A stretch of DNA of 64,000 nt, taken from positions 19,118,629 through 19,182,628 of the forward strand of contig JABAKD010000002.1 in assembly GCA_012845835.1 (NCBI GenBank), in the 5' to 3' direction. Each line of letters begins with the position of its first letter. Positions within the stretch are counted from its first letter, which is position 1. Shown in pieces: positions 10,562 to 19,965 of the stretch. The notes beneath the pieces are model-generated. The model saw only the letters and a list, made by a program, of their open reading frames with translations, made no database searches and was not told the origin of the DNA. Made by a program: the position numbers and the translations under genes. The DNA is from Undaria pinnatifida. Lineage: Eukaryota; Sar; Phaeophyceae; Laminariales; Alariaceae.

Positions 10562-11708
10562 TCCGCCACTGCTGTTTGGTATGACATACGCTGGATGCTG
10601 CTTCTTAGTGTATGATTGTGATTGGTGCTTCGTTTGTTGTGCTACTCCTATTAATACCAGTACTCAAGCACCGTACTGTGTCGCATATATATGCCTTCGC
10701 TCCCTTCTCTCGGGTCACCATCTTTGGGTCTCCTTCTGCTTTATTTTCCGTTCTCTACCTCAGTGTTTATTTAGTGCCTGGGTTCTCCGCTCACTTTTAT
10801 TCTCTGCCTATCATTCGGCCTCCTTATATTTCACCTCCGAACGGAGAACTTGTATCTGGAAATATTCCAATTTTGGACAAGGTAAATGTGGCAAACCCCA
10901 CATGGAGAAACTCAGTTTTCGCGCACACTACCACCGACATCTGGTTTGTGTTTGTGTAAAATCTGCCAAAAGCGCACTCTACGAAGTGCTGTTGCTGTAG
11001 CCTGCTGTGAGTGTTGTTTTTTGCTGGAATTTTCCAGCTAAAGTTTGCATGTTTGTTTTCGCGCCGGGTAGATTGTTTTTTGTGCTGGGTACGTACGGCG
11101 CAGCAGTGTTAAATTGTGCACTGCTGCAATGCCGTGAGTAGTGACAGTATTAATATATTAGACTATACTAACTGTAGATACCGCAGTAGTAGTGGAACGC
11201 TGTTGTTGTACAGATGTACGCATCAAATGTGCTGAGCACACAATAATAACAAAAAAAAAAATTCTGATTGTATGTTGCACCCGAATGCTTACGCCGGACA
11301 CATGAAAGCCGCCGCTGCGGTAAACTTACTGCATGCACCAGGTAGACTGAAACATACATCCCTCAACCTTCATTTCGATCAACAGCAGTATAGCTCCATT
11401 CACTGTACCGTCAGGGTGCTGGCAAAAGCAAGGGGGTGCAAAAAATCGGCAGCTTTGCGTCACCCTTCGTCCGAAAGGGGACCCTGTACGAGTGTACTGT
11501 TTCGCGCTCAGGGGTCTTTCTTACACAGCAGTAGACCCCCTGGACTAAAAATTAGGCGGCAAGCTCCATGCTCCGTGAGGAAAGCTAATGCTTGCCCACC
11601 GCCGCTTGAATTCGAGTGTGCTTGTGACGAGCTGTTGGTGACTGCGCCTCAAAATCTGGGCTCATGTGAGCAAGTTCGAAAGTTGCATATGCTCGTGCTC
11701 GCAAGGCC
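10562..11708. other. No feature seen
   Basis: Mixed-composition sequence with short frames on both strands. I found no splice-consistent exon, tRNA or repeat boundary. Confidence 0.4.
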
Positions 11709-12419
11709 GTGCGGGAACACCGGAAGTCTATGGGAGTAATTATATGCGCCCTGATGGTACGACGTCCATTTTCCCCCAGCGGTGCCTGCGAGGTCCTGTC
11801 AGATCCAATTGATCGTGAGGTATGCGTGGCTCGCGCGAGCACACTTCCCGTAAGGCCTGGCGAGACCGGAGGCAAGACCCAGACGGTGAAGTACAGCAGT
11901 ACGAGCACTGGAATCAAGTCACTTACCCAAAAGAGTGGATTGAGTCCCCATTCGTGCACTCGCAATCCAAGGGTGGATTCTTCAGGAACTGCTTCCTCAT
12001 CTCCGTTTCCTTCTCCTCCGAGCCCTAACCCCTTCTGCTTTACATCTAACTCTGGTGCACCACTCTCTCCCTTCCCAGGCGTACGGGCACGCTTCATCCC
12101 TCTGGTTAGTGACTTCTCTCAGGTCGAGGTCGAGGTAGTGGAAGAAATGGGAAAAAGGCGGTGGAACCTGCGGGAGTTGCATTGTAATATGGGATTACGG
12201 ATACATTTAATTCCACCGCACCCTTCGCCGCACACCTCACACCTCACCACCTCGCCCCGCACACCTCGCACCCCTCGCCCCACGAACCACGAACAGCGAT
12301 ATAGCGAGATGCCCATCCTGGGTCCATCTTTTAATCACCTCGACTATTACGTCTCGTCCTTGCGTAAGACAACGCTTGACCAAAGTAACGACGTGAATCC
12401 ACAACTCCCCAAAAACTAA
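11709..12419 (+). CDS. Hypothetical open frame, 236 codons
   Basis: A long uninterrupted frame opening MREHRKSMGVIICALMVRRP. A Ser/Pro-rich centre is followed by a His/Pro/Thr-rich run that is simply the translation of the CACCTCGCC minisatellite at 12226-12292. A 170-codon frame overlaps on the other strand, which is common in GC-rich non-coding sequence. I do not recognise a domain. It precedes another ambiguous coding segment at 12.42 kb, so the two could belong together, but no splice site settles this. Probably not a gene as drawn. Confidence 0.13.
   Translation: MREHRKSMGVIICALMVRRPFSPSGACEVLSDPIDREVCVARASTLPVRPGETGGKTQTVKYSSTSTGIKSLTQKSGLSPHSCTRNPRVDSSGTASSSPFPSPPSPNPFCFTSNSGAPLSPFPGVRARFIPLVSDFSQVEVEVVEEMGKRRWNLRELHCNMGLRIHLIPPHPSPHTSHLTTSPRTPRTPRPTNHEQRYSEMPILGPSFNHLDYYVSSLRKTTLDQSNDVNPQLPKN
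12226..12292 (+). repeat. CACCTCGCC-type minisatellite
   Basis: Degenerate ~9-bp units of CACCTCGC and CACACCTC, about seven in a row. Confidence 0.75.
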
Positions 12420-12444
12420 AAACGGGCATCCTGCTCTGCTGCAG

Positions 12445-13271
12445 GCTACAGGCGCTAGCGGTTACCCTTGGCGCAGAGGCTGTAGAGGCCGCCCGGGGAT
12501 ACCGCGCTATTATGTCACCTGCTACGCAAGAGGACAGCCCAGCTAGCGCAGCGCCGACCCCAGAAATTATCGATGCGAGAAAATACGGTTCTGTTAGTCC
12601 TCCATCTGCAGCAGGCATCGTGGTGTCTCCTCTGGTGACAGTTGATCCTTTCCCCAACGATCGCTATATGACACCACCTGCTACGCAAGAGGGCAGCCCA
12701 GCTAGCGCAGCCGCGGCACCATTGCTATTATGTCACCTGCTACGCAAGAGGACAGCCCAGCTAGCGCAGCGCCGACCCCAGAAATTATCGATGCGAGAAA
12801 ATACGGTTCTGTTAGTCCTCCATCTGCAGCAGGCATCGTGGTGTCTCCTCTGGTGACAGTTGATCCTTTCCCCAACGATCGCTATATGACACCACCTGCT
12901 ACGCAAGAGGGCAGCCCAGCTAGCGCAGCCGCGGCACCATAACTGATCGATGCGACACAAGACGATTATGTTGGTCATCCATCTGCAGCATGCCGCACGG
13001 TGGCCCCTCTGGTGGCAGTGGATCCATTCCCGAACCGGTGCCGGCGCCCTCGACGAGCGGGCTGTTGCAAGCGGACCGCTCACGAGCGACGTGGCATTCG
13101 CGAATGGCAGCGCCCAAGTTGTCGACATTGGCCCTTGGCGACAAACTTTCCTACATCGAGCGCACAGGCCAGATCAGGCGCCTCCAAGCAAGTCAGTTGC
13201 CCAGAAGATACCGGCAAGTAGCCCAGAGGAAGAATCGTCGACGCACGTGGAATGAGGCCATAAGCGATTAA
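12445..13271 (+). CDS. Possible terminal exon with duplicated segment (ambiguous frame)
   Basis: After a possible acceptor (TGCTCTGCTGCAG ending at 12444) a frame reads LQALAVTLGAEAVEAARGYR, then MSPATQEDSPASAAPTPEII and VVSPLVTVDPFPND. A 218-bp block is duplicated in tandem (12512-12729 and 12730-12942), and a diverged third part follows (LIDATQDDYVGHPSAACRTV, VAVDPFPN). Because 218 is not a multiple of three, the duplication shifts the frame. Near the 3' end one frame ends SYIERTGQIRRLQASQLP..WNEAISD-stop at 13271, which looks protein-like. All three forward frames and a reverse frame are fairly open here, so which is real cannot be settled by eye. No family is recognised. A gene interrupted by recent duplication is the best reading. 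Confidence 0.25.
12512..12942 (+). repeat. Near-perfect 218-bp tandem duplication
   Basis: The two units appear identical by eye over about 210 bp, so the duplication is recent. A third, older partial unit covers about 12945-13040. Confidence 0.95.
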
Positions 13272-14217
13272 GGGGATTTCGCGGTAACGAGAAACTCTTT
13301 CCGCGGTGAGACGCTGTTGCTGTGTGCGTCTGTTTCCTGACGGAGGCTTTACGGTCGATGTCCCAACGATGTTGCGGTTTGTAAGTCTCTTACTATCATA
13401 TCCTATTTGAAGCTTCTACCCTAACCCAAGATGGCGATGGGTGGGTGTTCTCGAAAGCACCCAAGTTGAAACCGTAAACGTGCCCCACAAAAGATTGTGT
13501 TGCGTGACGAGACACCAGTGCTTCAGATACACACTACCCGTGGTACCTCGTGCAGCAGTATGGGTCTCGAGCGTCTCAAGCTGGGGAACGGTACGATTGA
13601 CAAGAGCACCACCAGTAGAATCTGAATACATGTATGTGTATCTACGATCGAACTCACAGCGGACGTGAATTCATTAAATATATATATATATACACACAAG
13701 GGCTTCGCTCGCGGAAGGAGGAATGGACATTCAGTAGAAAGGCGGAAAAGAAGCACAAATGGCGCAACTGGCGACTAGAAAATGCCAAGAGGTCCATATA
13801 CAGTACAACGGTAAACGATGGAGACGATTGTGATTATGAGTTTGTTATTATCATCCATTCGCCCAGTCCATGATGGGCACATCGGAGGACTTGCTTGGCA
13901 TATCCTTCCATCTCTCAGGTAGCACCTGTACACTTAGTAGTAGCTCTCTCTGAGTCGATCATCAATAATAAATTATCGCAGTGCATAAACACCAGGCATG
14001 CGCTTGTCAAGGATAGAGACAGGAAAACTACAACTTAAGATGTAAAGGAGCGCAGTGCCAAAAAAAACGTGCTGGAAGCAGGAACTTGAACGCACACACC
14101 GCAAGCATGTGAAGTACATTTGTATTCCGAAGGACGAAGAGCATGCATTTAGGCATAGTGCTCAAAAAACGATGCTGGTATATAGAAACCACAACGTTCT
14201 ATATAAAGAATGTGCTG
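13272..14217. other. No gene seen; short (TA)n run
   Basis: At 13676-13696 there is an ATATATAT microsatellite. The rest has only short frames and nothing recognisable. It is the 3' flank of the minus-strand gene at 14.2-16.7 kb. Confidence 0.4.
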
Positions 14218-14319
14218 TCAACATTGCTTCCGAAGGAGCATGCAGGCTTGCTTGGACTCCTCTTCAGCGGAGGTACCCAGCACCTTGCACTCTTGTTTTT
14301 TGTCGATGATCTTGTGAAT
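14218..14319 (-). CDS. Unknown conserved-type host gene, last exon
   Basis: The minus strand has an acceptor with a pyrimidine-rich lead (..CAACGTTTGTGGACAG) at 14320-14321, then 33 codons IHKIIDKKQECKVLGTSAEE, ESKQACMLLRKQC and a TGA stop. It starts in phase 0, matching the phase-0 donor of the exon at 14597-14764. The 277-bp gap would be a normal intron. Composition is mixed and protein-like: charged helix, two cysteines in the tail. I do not recognise the family. See the other exons of this gene at 14.6, 15.3, 15.8 and 16.2-16.65 kb. Confidence 0.5.
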   Translation of the reverse strand: MHKIIDKKQECKVLGTSAEEESKQACMLLRKQC

Positions 14320-14596
14320 CTGTCCACAAACGTTGAAGCATAGCGGGAGGACGTCGATAAGTATGTGTAAAAAAGTATTCGTACTTCTCTCCAGCAGACG
14401 TCGTAACCATCCAAACTGTTGGAGCTCCTTCTTTCGTTGTTAGTAATTGTTGTGGTATCGTTGTACTTGCTCTTGGTACTTGGAAGAAGAGCCGCACTTC
14501 ATAGACTATATCCGCACGCAATCCCCTAGTCTTGAGCAAGAGATATGGATGTCTCGACTCGTGACACACAGGACGCAAGATAAGAGTAGAACGTAC

Positions 14597-14764
14597 CTCG
14601 ATGTCGAACGCCCTCTTGGCACCGTGGGAATGGAATGCGGCATGTATATCGAGCAAGCGGTAGCCTGCCTTCTTCAGGAGGTCACCGACCTTGATGTCGC
14701 CGGTGCACTTCGTGTTTATGTCCTCGCCGACTTGGCGGCCCTCGGCGACTGCTTCGCAGGGCTT
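14597..14764 (-). CDS. Unknown host gene, internal exon (56 codons)
   Basis: This is the clearest exon of the window. The acceptor GTTGTCGTTTGCAG and donor GTACGT flank exactly 168 nt in phase 0 at both ends. It encodes KPCEAVAEGRQVGEDINTKC then TGDIKVGDLLKKAGYRLLDI and HAAFHSHGAKRAFDIE. The residue mix is that of a folded soluble protein, with no signal peptide or membrane segment. The G-D-I-K-V-G-D-L-L-K-K-A-G-Y-R-L-L pattern suggests an amphipathic helix after a short strand. No known family is recognised. Reading on into IHKIIDKKQEC of the last exon is smooth. Confidence 0.6.
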
Positions 14765-15239
14765 CTGCAAACGACAACAACGGATGGGAATACCTAGCGT
14801 TCAGTGAATGTTCAAAATGGTAAGGCCACGTAGCTGTCGTCGGTTTCCAAAGTTTGAAAGGAAGTCGTACAATTTAACACTGTTGTAATGAAAGCGGTCG
14901 TTTATGGGCAAAGCCCTGCCTGGTACCACAACGTTGCTAACACCTATGAAACCACCACTGGGACAGGAACGAACGGGATTCACAGTCGCAACTGGTAAGC
15001 GTAAGCCCCGGTATACTGCTATATAAGGACTACCGGCGGAATACCGACAACGAAGGGTAAGAGTCAGTACCTGCTGTATATATTGTTCCGTACCACTCTA
15101 TTACTGCTGCTATCAATACTAGTACGACCGACGTGTACTGCGATTCCTGAAGAGGTTGCGCACCCTACTTGTACTCGTTAATACAAAGAGTTTATGTGGT
15201 TGTATGAAAAATGAGTAACAGTAGTAGTACACCGCGTCA

Positions 15240-15790
15240 CTACATGAACAACTTGCTAACCCCAATCACGGGACTGCTCTCCAGCACCACCCAGGTTAAC
15301 TTCAGCTCCTGTTTAATTCTATATATCAACCTCCAGTGTGTACTGCGACTGGTGCTGATGGTATCATGCTGCTGTGTCATTTATCACTGCATGGACCATT
15401 TTTACAACCCTGGCTGACCCCCGTGATGGGACTTGCCCGTTTTCATTGCGTCTTACATGTATAGATACCACGTAGTCGTAGTCGTACATCCAAAAAGTGT
15501 GTTTATATCACAGCACAAAGCGTCACTGCATGGATCACTTGTTCAACCCCCGCTTACCCCGATGACGGGACTGCCCCGTACTCGTAGTCGTACATACATG
15601 AAGTGTGTTTGGTTGTACGTTGTACAACCCCCTCTTACACCCCGATGACGGGACTGCCCCGTACACGTACTCGTACATACGAAAAGTGTGTTTGGTTGTA
15701 CGCATGAAAAAGAAATCACAGCACGCAGCGTCACTGCGTAGACAACTAGTACAACATGCTTACCCCGACGACGGGACTGCCCTCCGTGAC
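15240..15790 (-). repeat. Tandemly multiplied exon-end / splice-donor segment
   Basis: Read on the minus strand, the segment GGCAGTCCCGTCRTCGGGGT, that is the last codons S-P-V-V-G of the exon at 15764-15886 plus its donor, recurs at about 15655, 15570, 15435 (degraded) and 15265. Each copy is followed by related intron sequence. Spacing is irregular, roughly 85 to 170 bp. The result is a row of competing 5' splice sites in one intron. Confidence 0.7.
15261..15308 (-). CDS. Unknown host gene, possible duplicated mini-exon (16 codons)
   Basis: Bounded by AATTAAACAG and a weak donor GTTAGC, it encodes ELKLTWVVLESSPVIG, phase 0 at both ends. This parallels LKFALVVTEGSPVVG, the end of the exon at 15764-15886, so it looks like a diverged tandem copy of that exon end. 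It could be spliced in without shifting the frame, used alternatively, or be a relic. Confidence 0.3.
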
Positions 15791-15886
15791 CACCAAGGCG
15801 AACTTGAGTTTGTTCAGGCTACGCGTCCCCAAGCACAGCTTCCACACCGTGTAGTAGTTCGACCACGCTGGTGTAGCACACACATG
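15764..15886 (-). CDS. Unknown host gene, internal exon (41 codons)
   Basis: The acceptor TTTGCTGTAG and donor GTAAGC enclose 123 nt in phase 0 at both ends. It encodes HVCATPAWSNYYTVWKLCLG then TRSLNKLKFALVVTEGSPVV and G. The aromatic-rich W-S-N-Y-Y-T-V-W run followed by a hydrophobic strand looks like part of a beta domain. It joins in frame to KPCEAVAEG of the exon at 14597-14764. Its link upstream to the zinc-binding segment at 16.2 kb is not settled: that segment ends in phase 1 and I could not find a fully consistent connecting exon, though a 24-nt candidate lies near 16.08 kb. Confidence 0.45.
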
Positions 15887-16199
15887 CTACAGCAAACGTT
15901 GCAGATAGGCACACAAGGTCAAACAATGTAAATTTCAATGTGCATCATTATTGGAAACATGATTCGCTTGAGTTCACCAACACCCAAAACCACATAGTCT
16001 ACTGCGCGCAACTTGCAGCACACTCAGCCAACACTCAACGCAGCACTACCGAAAATACAGGGTGTTGACATCTAGTGTCTTACCTATGTCGCACGGCGCT
16101 GAACACACTGACAACGGGAACAAACTCTCAGCATCAGTAGGATAGTAGCTGACAGCAAACAAACATCACAATCCAACAACACGAAGAAATGAAACTCAC

Positions 16200-16640
16200 G
16201 TTTCGTTAAGCTCTCAGTTCCTTCGTTAGGGACGCCGATCGAAGGTGAATCACAGGTGCCCGCGTCACACCAGTCACATACACGAGGGTTGTCGCCGCTT
16301 CCCCAGTGCTTCTTGTTAAGGTTATGAAAATCTTGGCACGTGAAAGGGTCGTCACTCCTGCAGGTGTCGCAGACAGCGAACTGGGAACTCCTGTTTTTTC
16401 TATTTCATGCGATGAGGAAGCCGTCACAACCCTTGCTCGGGCACGGCCAATCAGGATTGCCAGAAAAAGCTGAGTCCCGTTCTTGCCCGACCAGCGTCCA
16501 CACGCCAGATCCTGAACCTCCACCACCCCCACTGTTGGCGGAGCCTCCTCCCGCACTAGCCTTGGTCCGCTTCGCAAATTTCAACTTCAAATTGTTATTG
16601 CCGATCCGGCAAATTTCAAATTCAATTTGTTTGCAGCCGT
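16200..16640 (-). CDS. CxxC zinc-binding segment, same gene or neighbour; in-frame TGA
   Basis: One minus-strand frame reads ..FAKRTKASAGGGSANSG, a Gly-rich linker, VWTLVGQERDSAFSGNPDWP, CPSKGCDGFLIA, a TGA codon, NRKNRSSQF, then AVCDTCRSDDPFTCQDFHNL, NKKHWGSGDNPRVCDWCDAG. It ends at a strong donor (GTGAGT, 16194-16199) in phase 1. The C-x2-C ... C-x2-C spacing with F-x4-F and K-K-x-W-G between resembles Stc1-type zinc-binding domains, only weakly. C-x4-C upstream may add ligands. The single TGA lies between the two cysteine clusters. It could be a damaging change from CGA or TGC, or the true frame could splice around it using the AAAACAG acceptor at 16391. Selenocysteine is possible but unsupported. 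The start is not determined. Confidence 0.42.
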
Positions 16641-17190
16641 CAACGGCAATTCCCTCTCAACAGCCAGCAATTGGCCAACTTCAAATGTAAAAGTACAAAA
16701 AAGAAGTTGCTGAAAAAGCAAAATAAAAATATCAGAGAGCAAGGAGTAAAAAGATCAGAGAATGAGAGCTAAGAATTAGACTATAGGGAAAGCAAGGAAG
16801 ACAAGGAACTTCGGGACGGTTCTTTTCCCCAGCAGCTAATTTTCTTTTCGGCAATTACGGGCTGAGAAGGGCTGAGAGGGGGGAGGATATGCCGAGCGAG
16901 ACCTCCGAGGGGGTCGAGGTCTAAGTAATTAAGTTTATATATAGACTAGTCTATATGTACAAATACGCGGCGGGAGTATCACGCATCTTGCAAGGCTGAG
17001 TATCTATCACTCCAGTGATCGAGCTCACAGCTGATGTATTTGAATAAAATATATACCTGGTAGACTATATGATGAGCACTGAACACAAACTCAGATGGCT
17101 GGCCGACGTCGATCTCCAGAGGCTACGTAACGCAGACTCGTTGTGAAGAGAACCACAGCAGCGACATACGAATTATGTATTGACAATGGG
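16641..17190. other. No gene seen; diverged R2 end at 16975-17050
   Basis: GTATCACGCATCTTGCAAGG .. GAGCTCACAGCTGATGTATT at 16977-17045 matches the 3' terminus of retroelement family R2 in a diverged form, plus strand. A TACCTGGTA motif follows at 17054. Nothing else is seen. Confidence 0.4.
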
Positions 17191-17199
17191 AGCACATCG

Positions 17200-18070
17200 T
17201 CGCAACACCACGAACGGAGGATAACTTTACGACATGTTCCCTTTCGTAGAGAAGGAACAACAGAGCAGCAGTCACTGCCGAGTAGGAAACCAAGCAGAAG
17301 ACGGAGCAGCAGCCATTGTCAAGCGGTCAAGCAAGCAAACAAGGTATTATATAACCATCCTGTAGACTCAAATTATTCAACACCTTTCTTCACTGCTCAC
17401 TTGGCGATGACTGCTGCTCCGTCTTCGGATGTTCGTCAATACCAAGCCTGACTGCCCACTGCGATGTCCGCTGCTCCGTTTTCGAGGCATCCCCCGTCTA
17501 TGATATGTACGGAAGGCAACTGGTCGAATAAACCTAGTCTCCGTTCTTAAGCTTGCTTCCATGTGGCCCCGTCGTCCGAAGATGTGTCACTACTGTGGTT
17601 CTTCTCGCGATGCTGAATGTTGGACGTGTTGCAGGTATAGTCTACATGTGTCTCGTCTTGCTGGTGATGCGATGCTGTCCGATCGTTCATTCTGTGCTTG
17701 ATGAGGACTGGCCGAGCACAGTACTCTTATTTCTATATGGCTTGAAGTGGGGCTTATGTCTTTCCCCCCTGTCAGATCCGTGTCCGTCTTGTGGCTCAAT
17801 GACACGTAGAAGCACGAATGTTGCCGCCTTGGCGTGGTATGTAGTTTGTGTGATTTTGAGCAGGACCACAGCAGTAACAGCGATATTTTTTCGACGACGA
17901 GAACACATCGGACCAAGACCAAGAACGGAGGACAAGCTTCTTAGACCGGCTCCCTTTCGTAAAGGAAGAGAAACACCTCGAAGACGGAGCAGCAGCCATT
18001 GCCAAGCGGGCAATCAAGCAAGACGGATCAGCCGCCATCGCCAAGCGGGCAAGCAATCAAGGTATCGAAC
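17200..18070. repeat. Dispersed block in direct and inverted copies
   Basis: The block CGGAGCAGCAGCCATTG.CAA GCGGGCAA..AAGCAA appears at 17295-17345 and 17980-18060 in direct orientation and inverted at about 17395-17490. Nearby TTCCCTTTCGTAGAGAAG / CTCCCTTTCGTAAAGGAAG and AGAACGGAGGACAAG also recur. Long open frames on both strands here cross the copies and are not supported as genes. Confidence 0.6.
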
Positions 18071-18887
18071 GCCTTCCAATCCAAATTATGCCGCATAATG
18101 ATTTTGTTTGTGGGATTTCTGCGCCTATCTCAGTCAAATTTGGCCTATTTCTTATTAGCTTGTACAATGGATTTATTTCCAATCACATGTCCTGTCAGGT
18201 AGGTGTTGATGGCTGCACCCATTGTATACAGCACTGGGCAAGGCGCTCGACGCTCTGCTGCTATACCCAACACCTCAGCAGGGCTATTTGCACCTGGCAC
18301 CGTGATCGCAGGAATTAAGGTCACTTTCTCCTCGTACTTGTGAGCATGAACGCGCAGCCGATATTATGCCCCGCCTTCCTCTATGGATGCATGCGTATCG
18401 CATGGTCGAACCCATGGGCTGCCTGCCTGCCTACGCAGCTACCAGGTGCGTTCGACCTCAGAAATATAACGGCGAAAACCCCAATAAACAGGTGTTCACC
18501 GTCGTAATTCTCCGAAAATGATTGATGCGTTATTGGTGCTATGTGAATGTTTGCAATATACGACATTGAAAACGCGGCATCCGAGTATTGTCCCGTCTGA
18601 TTAAACGCCTAAGCTACGGCTATCGTCATAGCTTCGACAGGCCCTCAAGTTGCTCGTTTTTTTGAGTCGAGGTCTCTTCAACCCCGATATCTGCAACGCT
18701 TAATCTTCTGACGGGCTGGGGTGATTTTGTTTAACGCTCACGCTAAACGCGCACAAGACGTGAAAATACCAGGCTGGAAAATACAAACTATGCTATTGAT
18801 ACAAGCTACATACGTTGCCCCAAAAGTGATATACCAATTATATATCTCGCTATTATAAACACCACTGATGCTACAGGCGTTAATATA
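18071..18887. other. No feature seen
   Basis: Nothing recognisable beyond short frames. Confidence 0.4.
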
Positions 18888-19075
18888 TCAATTTCGCTAC
18901 GAGTACCACCAACGATACATCAAAACTACGCGGTGGCAGTAAAACATGGTGAAGTACATGTTGTACCTTATATACCAGGTGTCATTTTCGCTACGAGTAC
19001 CACCAACGATACATCATACATACGCGTTGTCAGTAAAACATGTGAGGTATATGTAATATATTTTTCATAACCATA
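18888..19075 (+). repeat. Tandem repeat, two ~95-bp units
   Basis: Units at 18888 and 18984 share TTTCGCTACGAGTACCACCA, ACGATACATCA and GTCAGTAAAACATG. Confidence 0.85.
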
Positions 19076-19489
19076 CAGCGACTCACCTCCCTCTAAACCT
19101 CTCGAAAAGCCGACCTTCCTGTGATCTACGATATTGCCCTTGTTGTTCGGCTCTTTCCCTCGCTCCCCATATAACCGCCAGTGCGGTCGCGACTATTCAC
19201 GTTCTAATTATCGACATGTGCTGAGTGTATCAGTCGACAAGTAAAACATCGTTGGGGTTGCACAGTAAAAGCGTTCGCCTCCAGATCATGACACTGCTAT
19301 ATACCACTTTTGTGGCCCTTACTACAGCAGATACGGTACGTGCTGAAAACGCCCGAAATCGATAACAAGAGGTAAGGCACACTGCCTATCCCGAATCTGC
19401 CGCGAGAGAAGCGAATTTAATGGGCAATCCCATGTACAGACTCATGAACTAGGTATACAGAAATTAGCATTGCTTTTATTCTATTTACA

Positions 19490-19965
19490 TTTCGACGATA
19501 TTTGGGTTGAGGAGCGGCCCCACCGCCGAAAAACAGTTTAGCCAAAACGTTCTACCTCTATCGTGGCAGGCGTCTTTCCTCTGACAGGGGCTCTTTCACT
19601 GAGGAGCAACCCACGATATTTCGACTTGGGCACCATGTTATTCGGTAGACCATGGCTACAGTGGGGTAGGGGCGATGTTGGGATATACCCCCTTTTTCAC
19701 TTCTTGGTCTTCACCACTCGCCCCGAGTGACTCCGTGCACCTCGACGAAAACAATACTTCAGGCAATCTGATTGGCGGGGCGGCATGGCTTAGCTTACCG
19801 TTTCATGGCGGTTTCATATGGCAAACAACCATTAGCGCGAAAGCTTAAGACAGCAAAGGAACAGGGGGGTCACTCGCGCGAGCGAGCCAGAGCCACTCCA
19901 AAAAAACGGCTCCACATGTGCCCCCCGCACCGTAGCCATGGTCGTTAAGTACCTGACGCGTGCTA
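19490..19965. repeat. Dispersed repeat families F and D
   Basis: 19495-19590 (GACGATATTTGGGTTGAGGA, then GTTTAGCCAAAACG) matches family D seen in tandem at 56.73-57.0 kb. 19705-19925 matches 51.05-51.26 kb and 41.85 kb (family F), including AGCTTAAGACAGCAAAGGAA and the palindrome TCACTCGCGCGAGCGA at 19870. Confidence 0.6.

Noticed and set aside
14050-14120. Possible tRNA on the minus strand (GTTCAAGTTCC and a T-run)
   Set aside because: Only a B-box-like piece and a T-run are present; no A box at the right distance and no acceptor stem.
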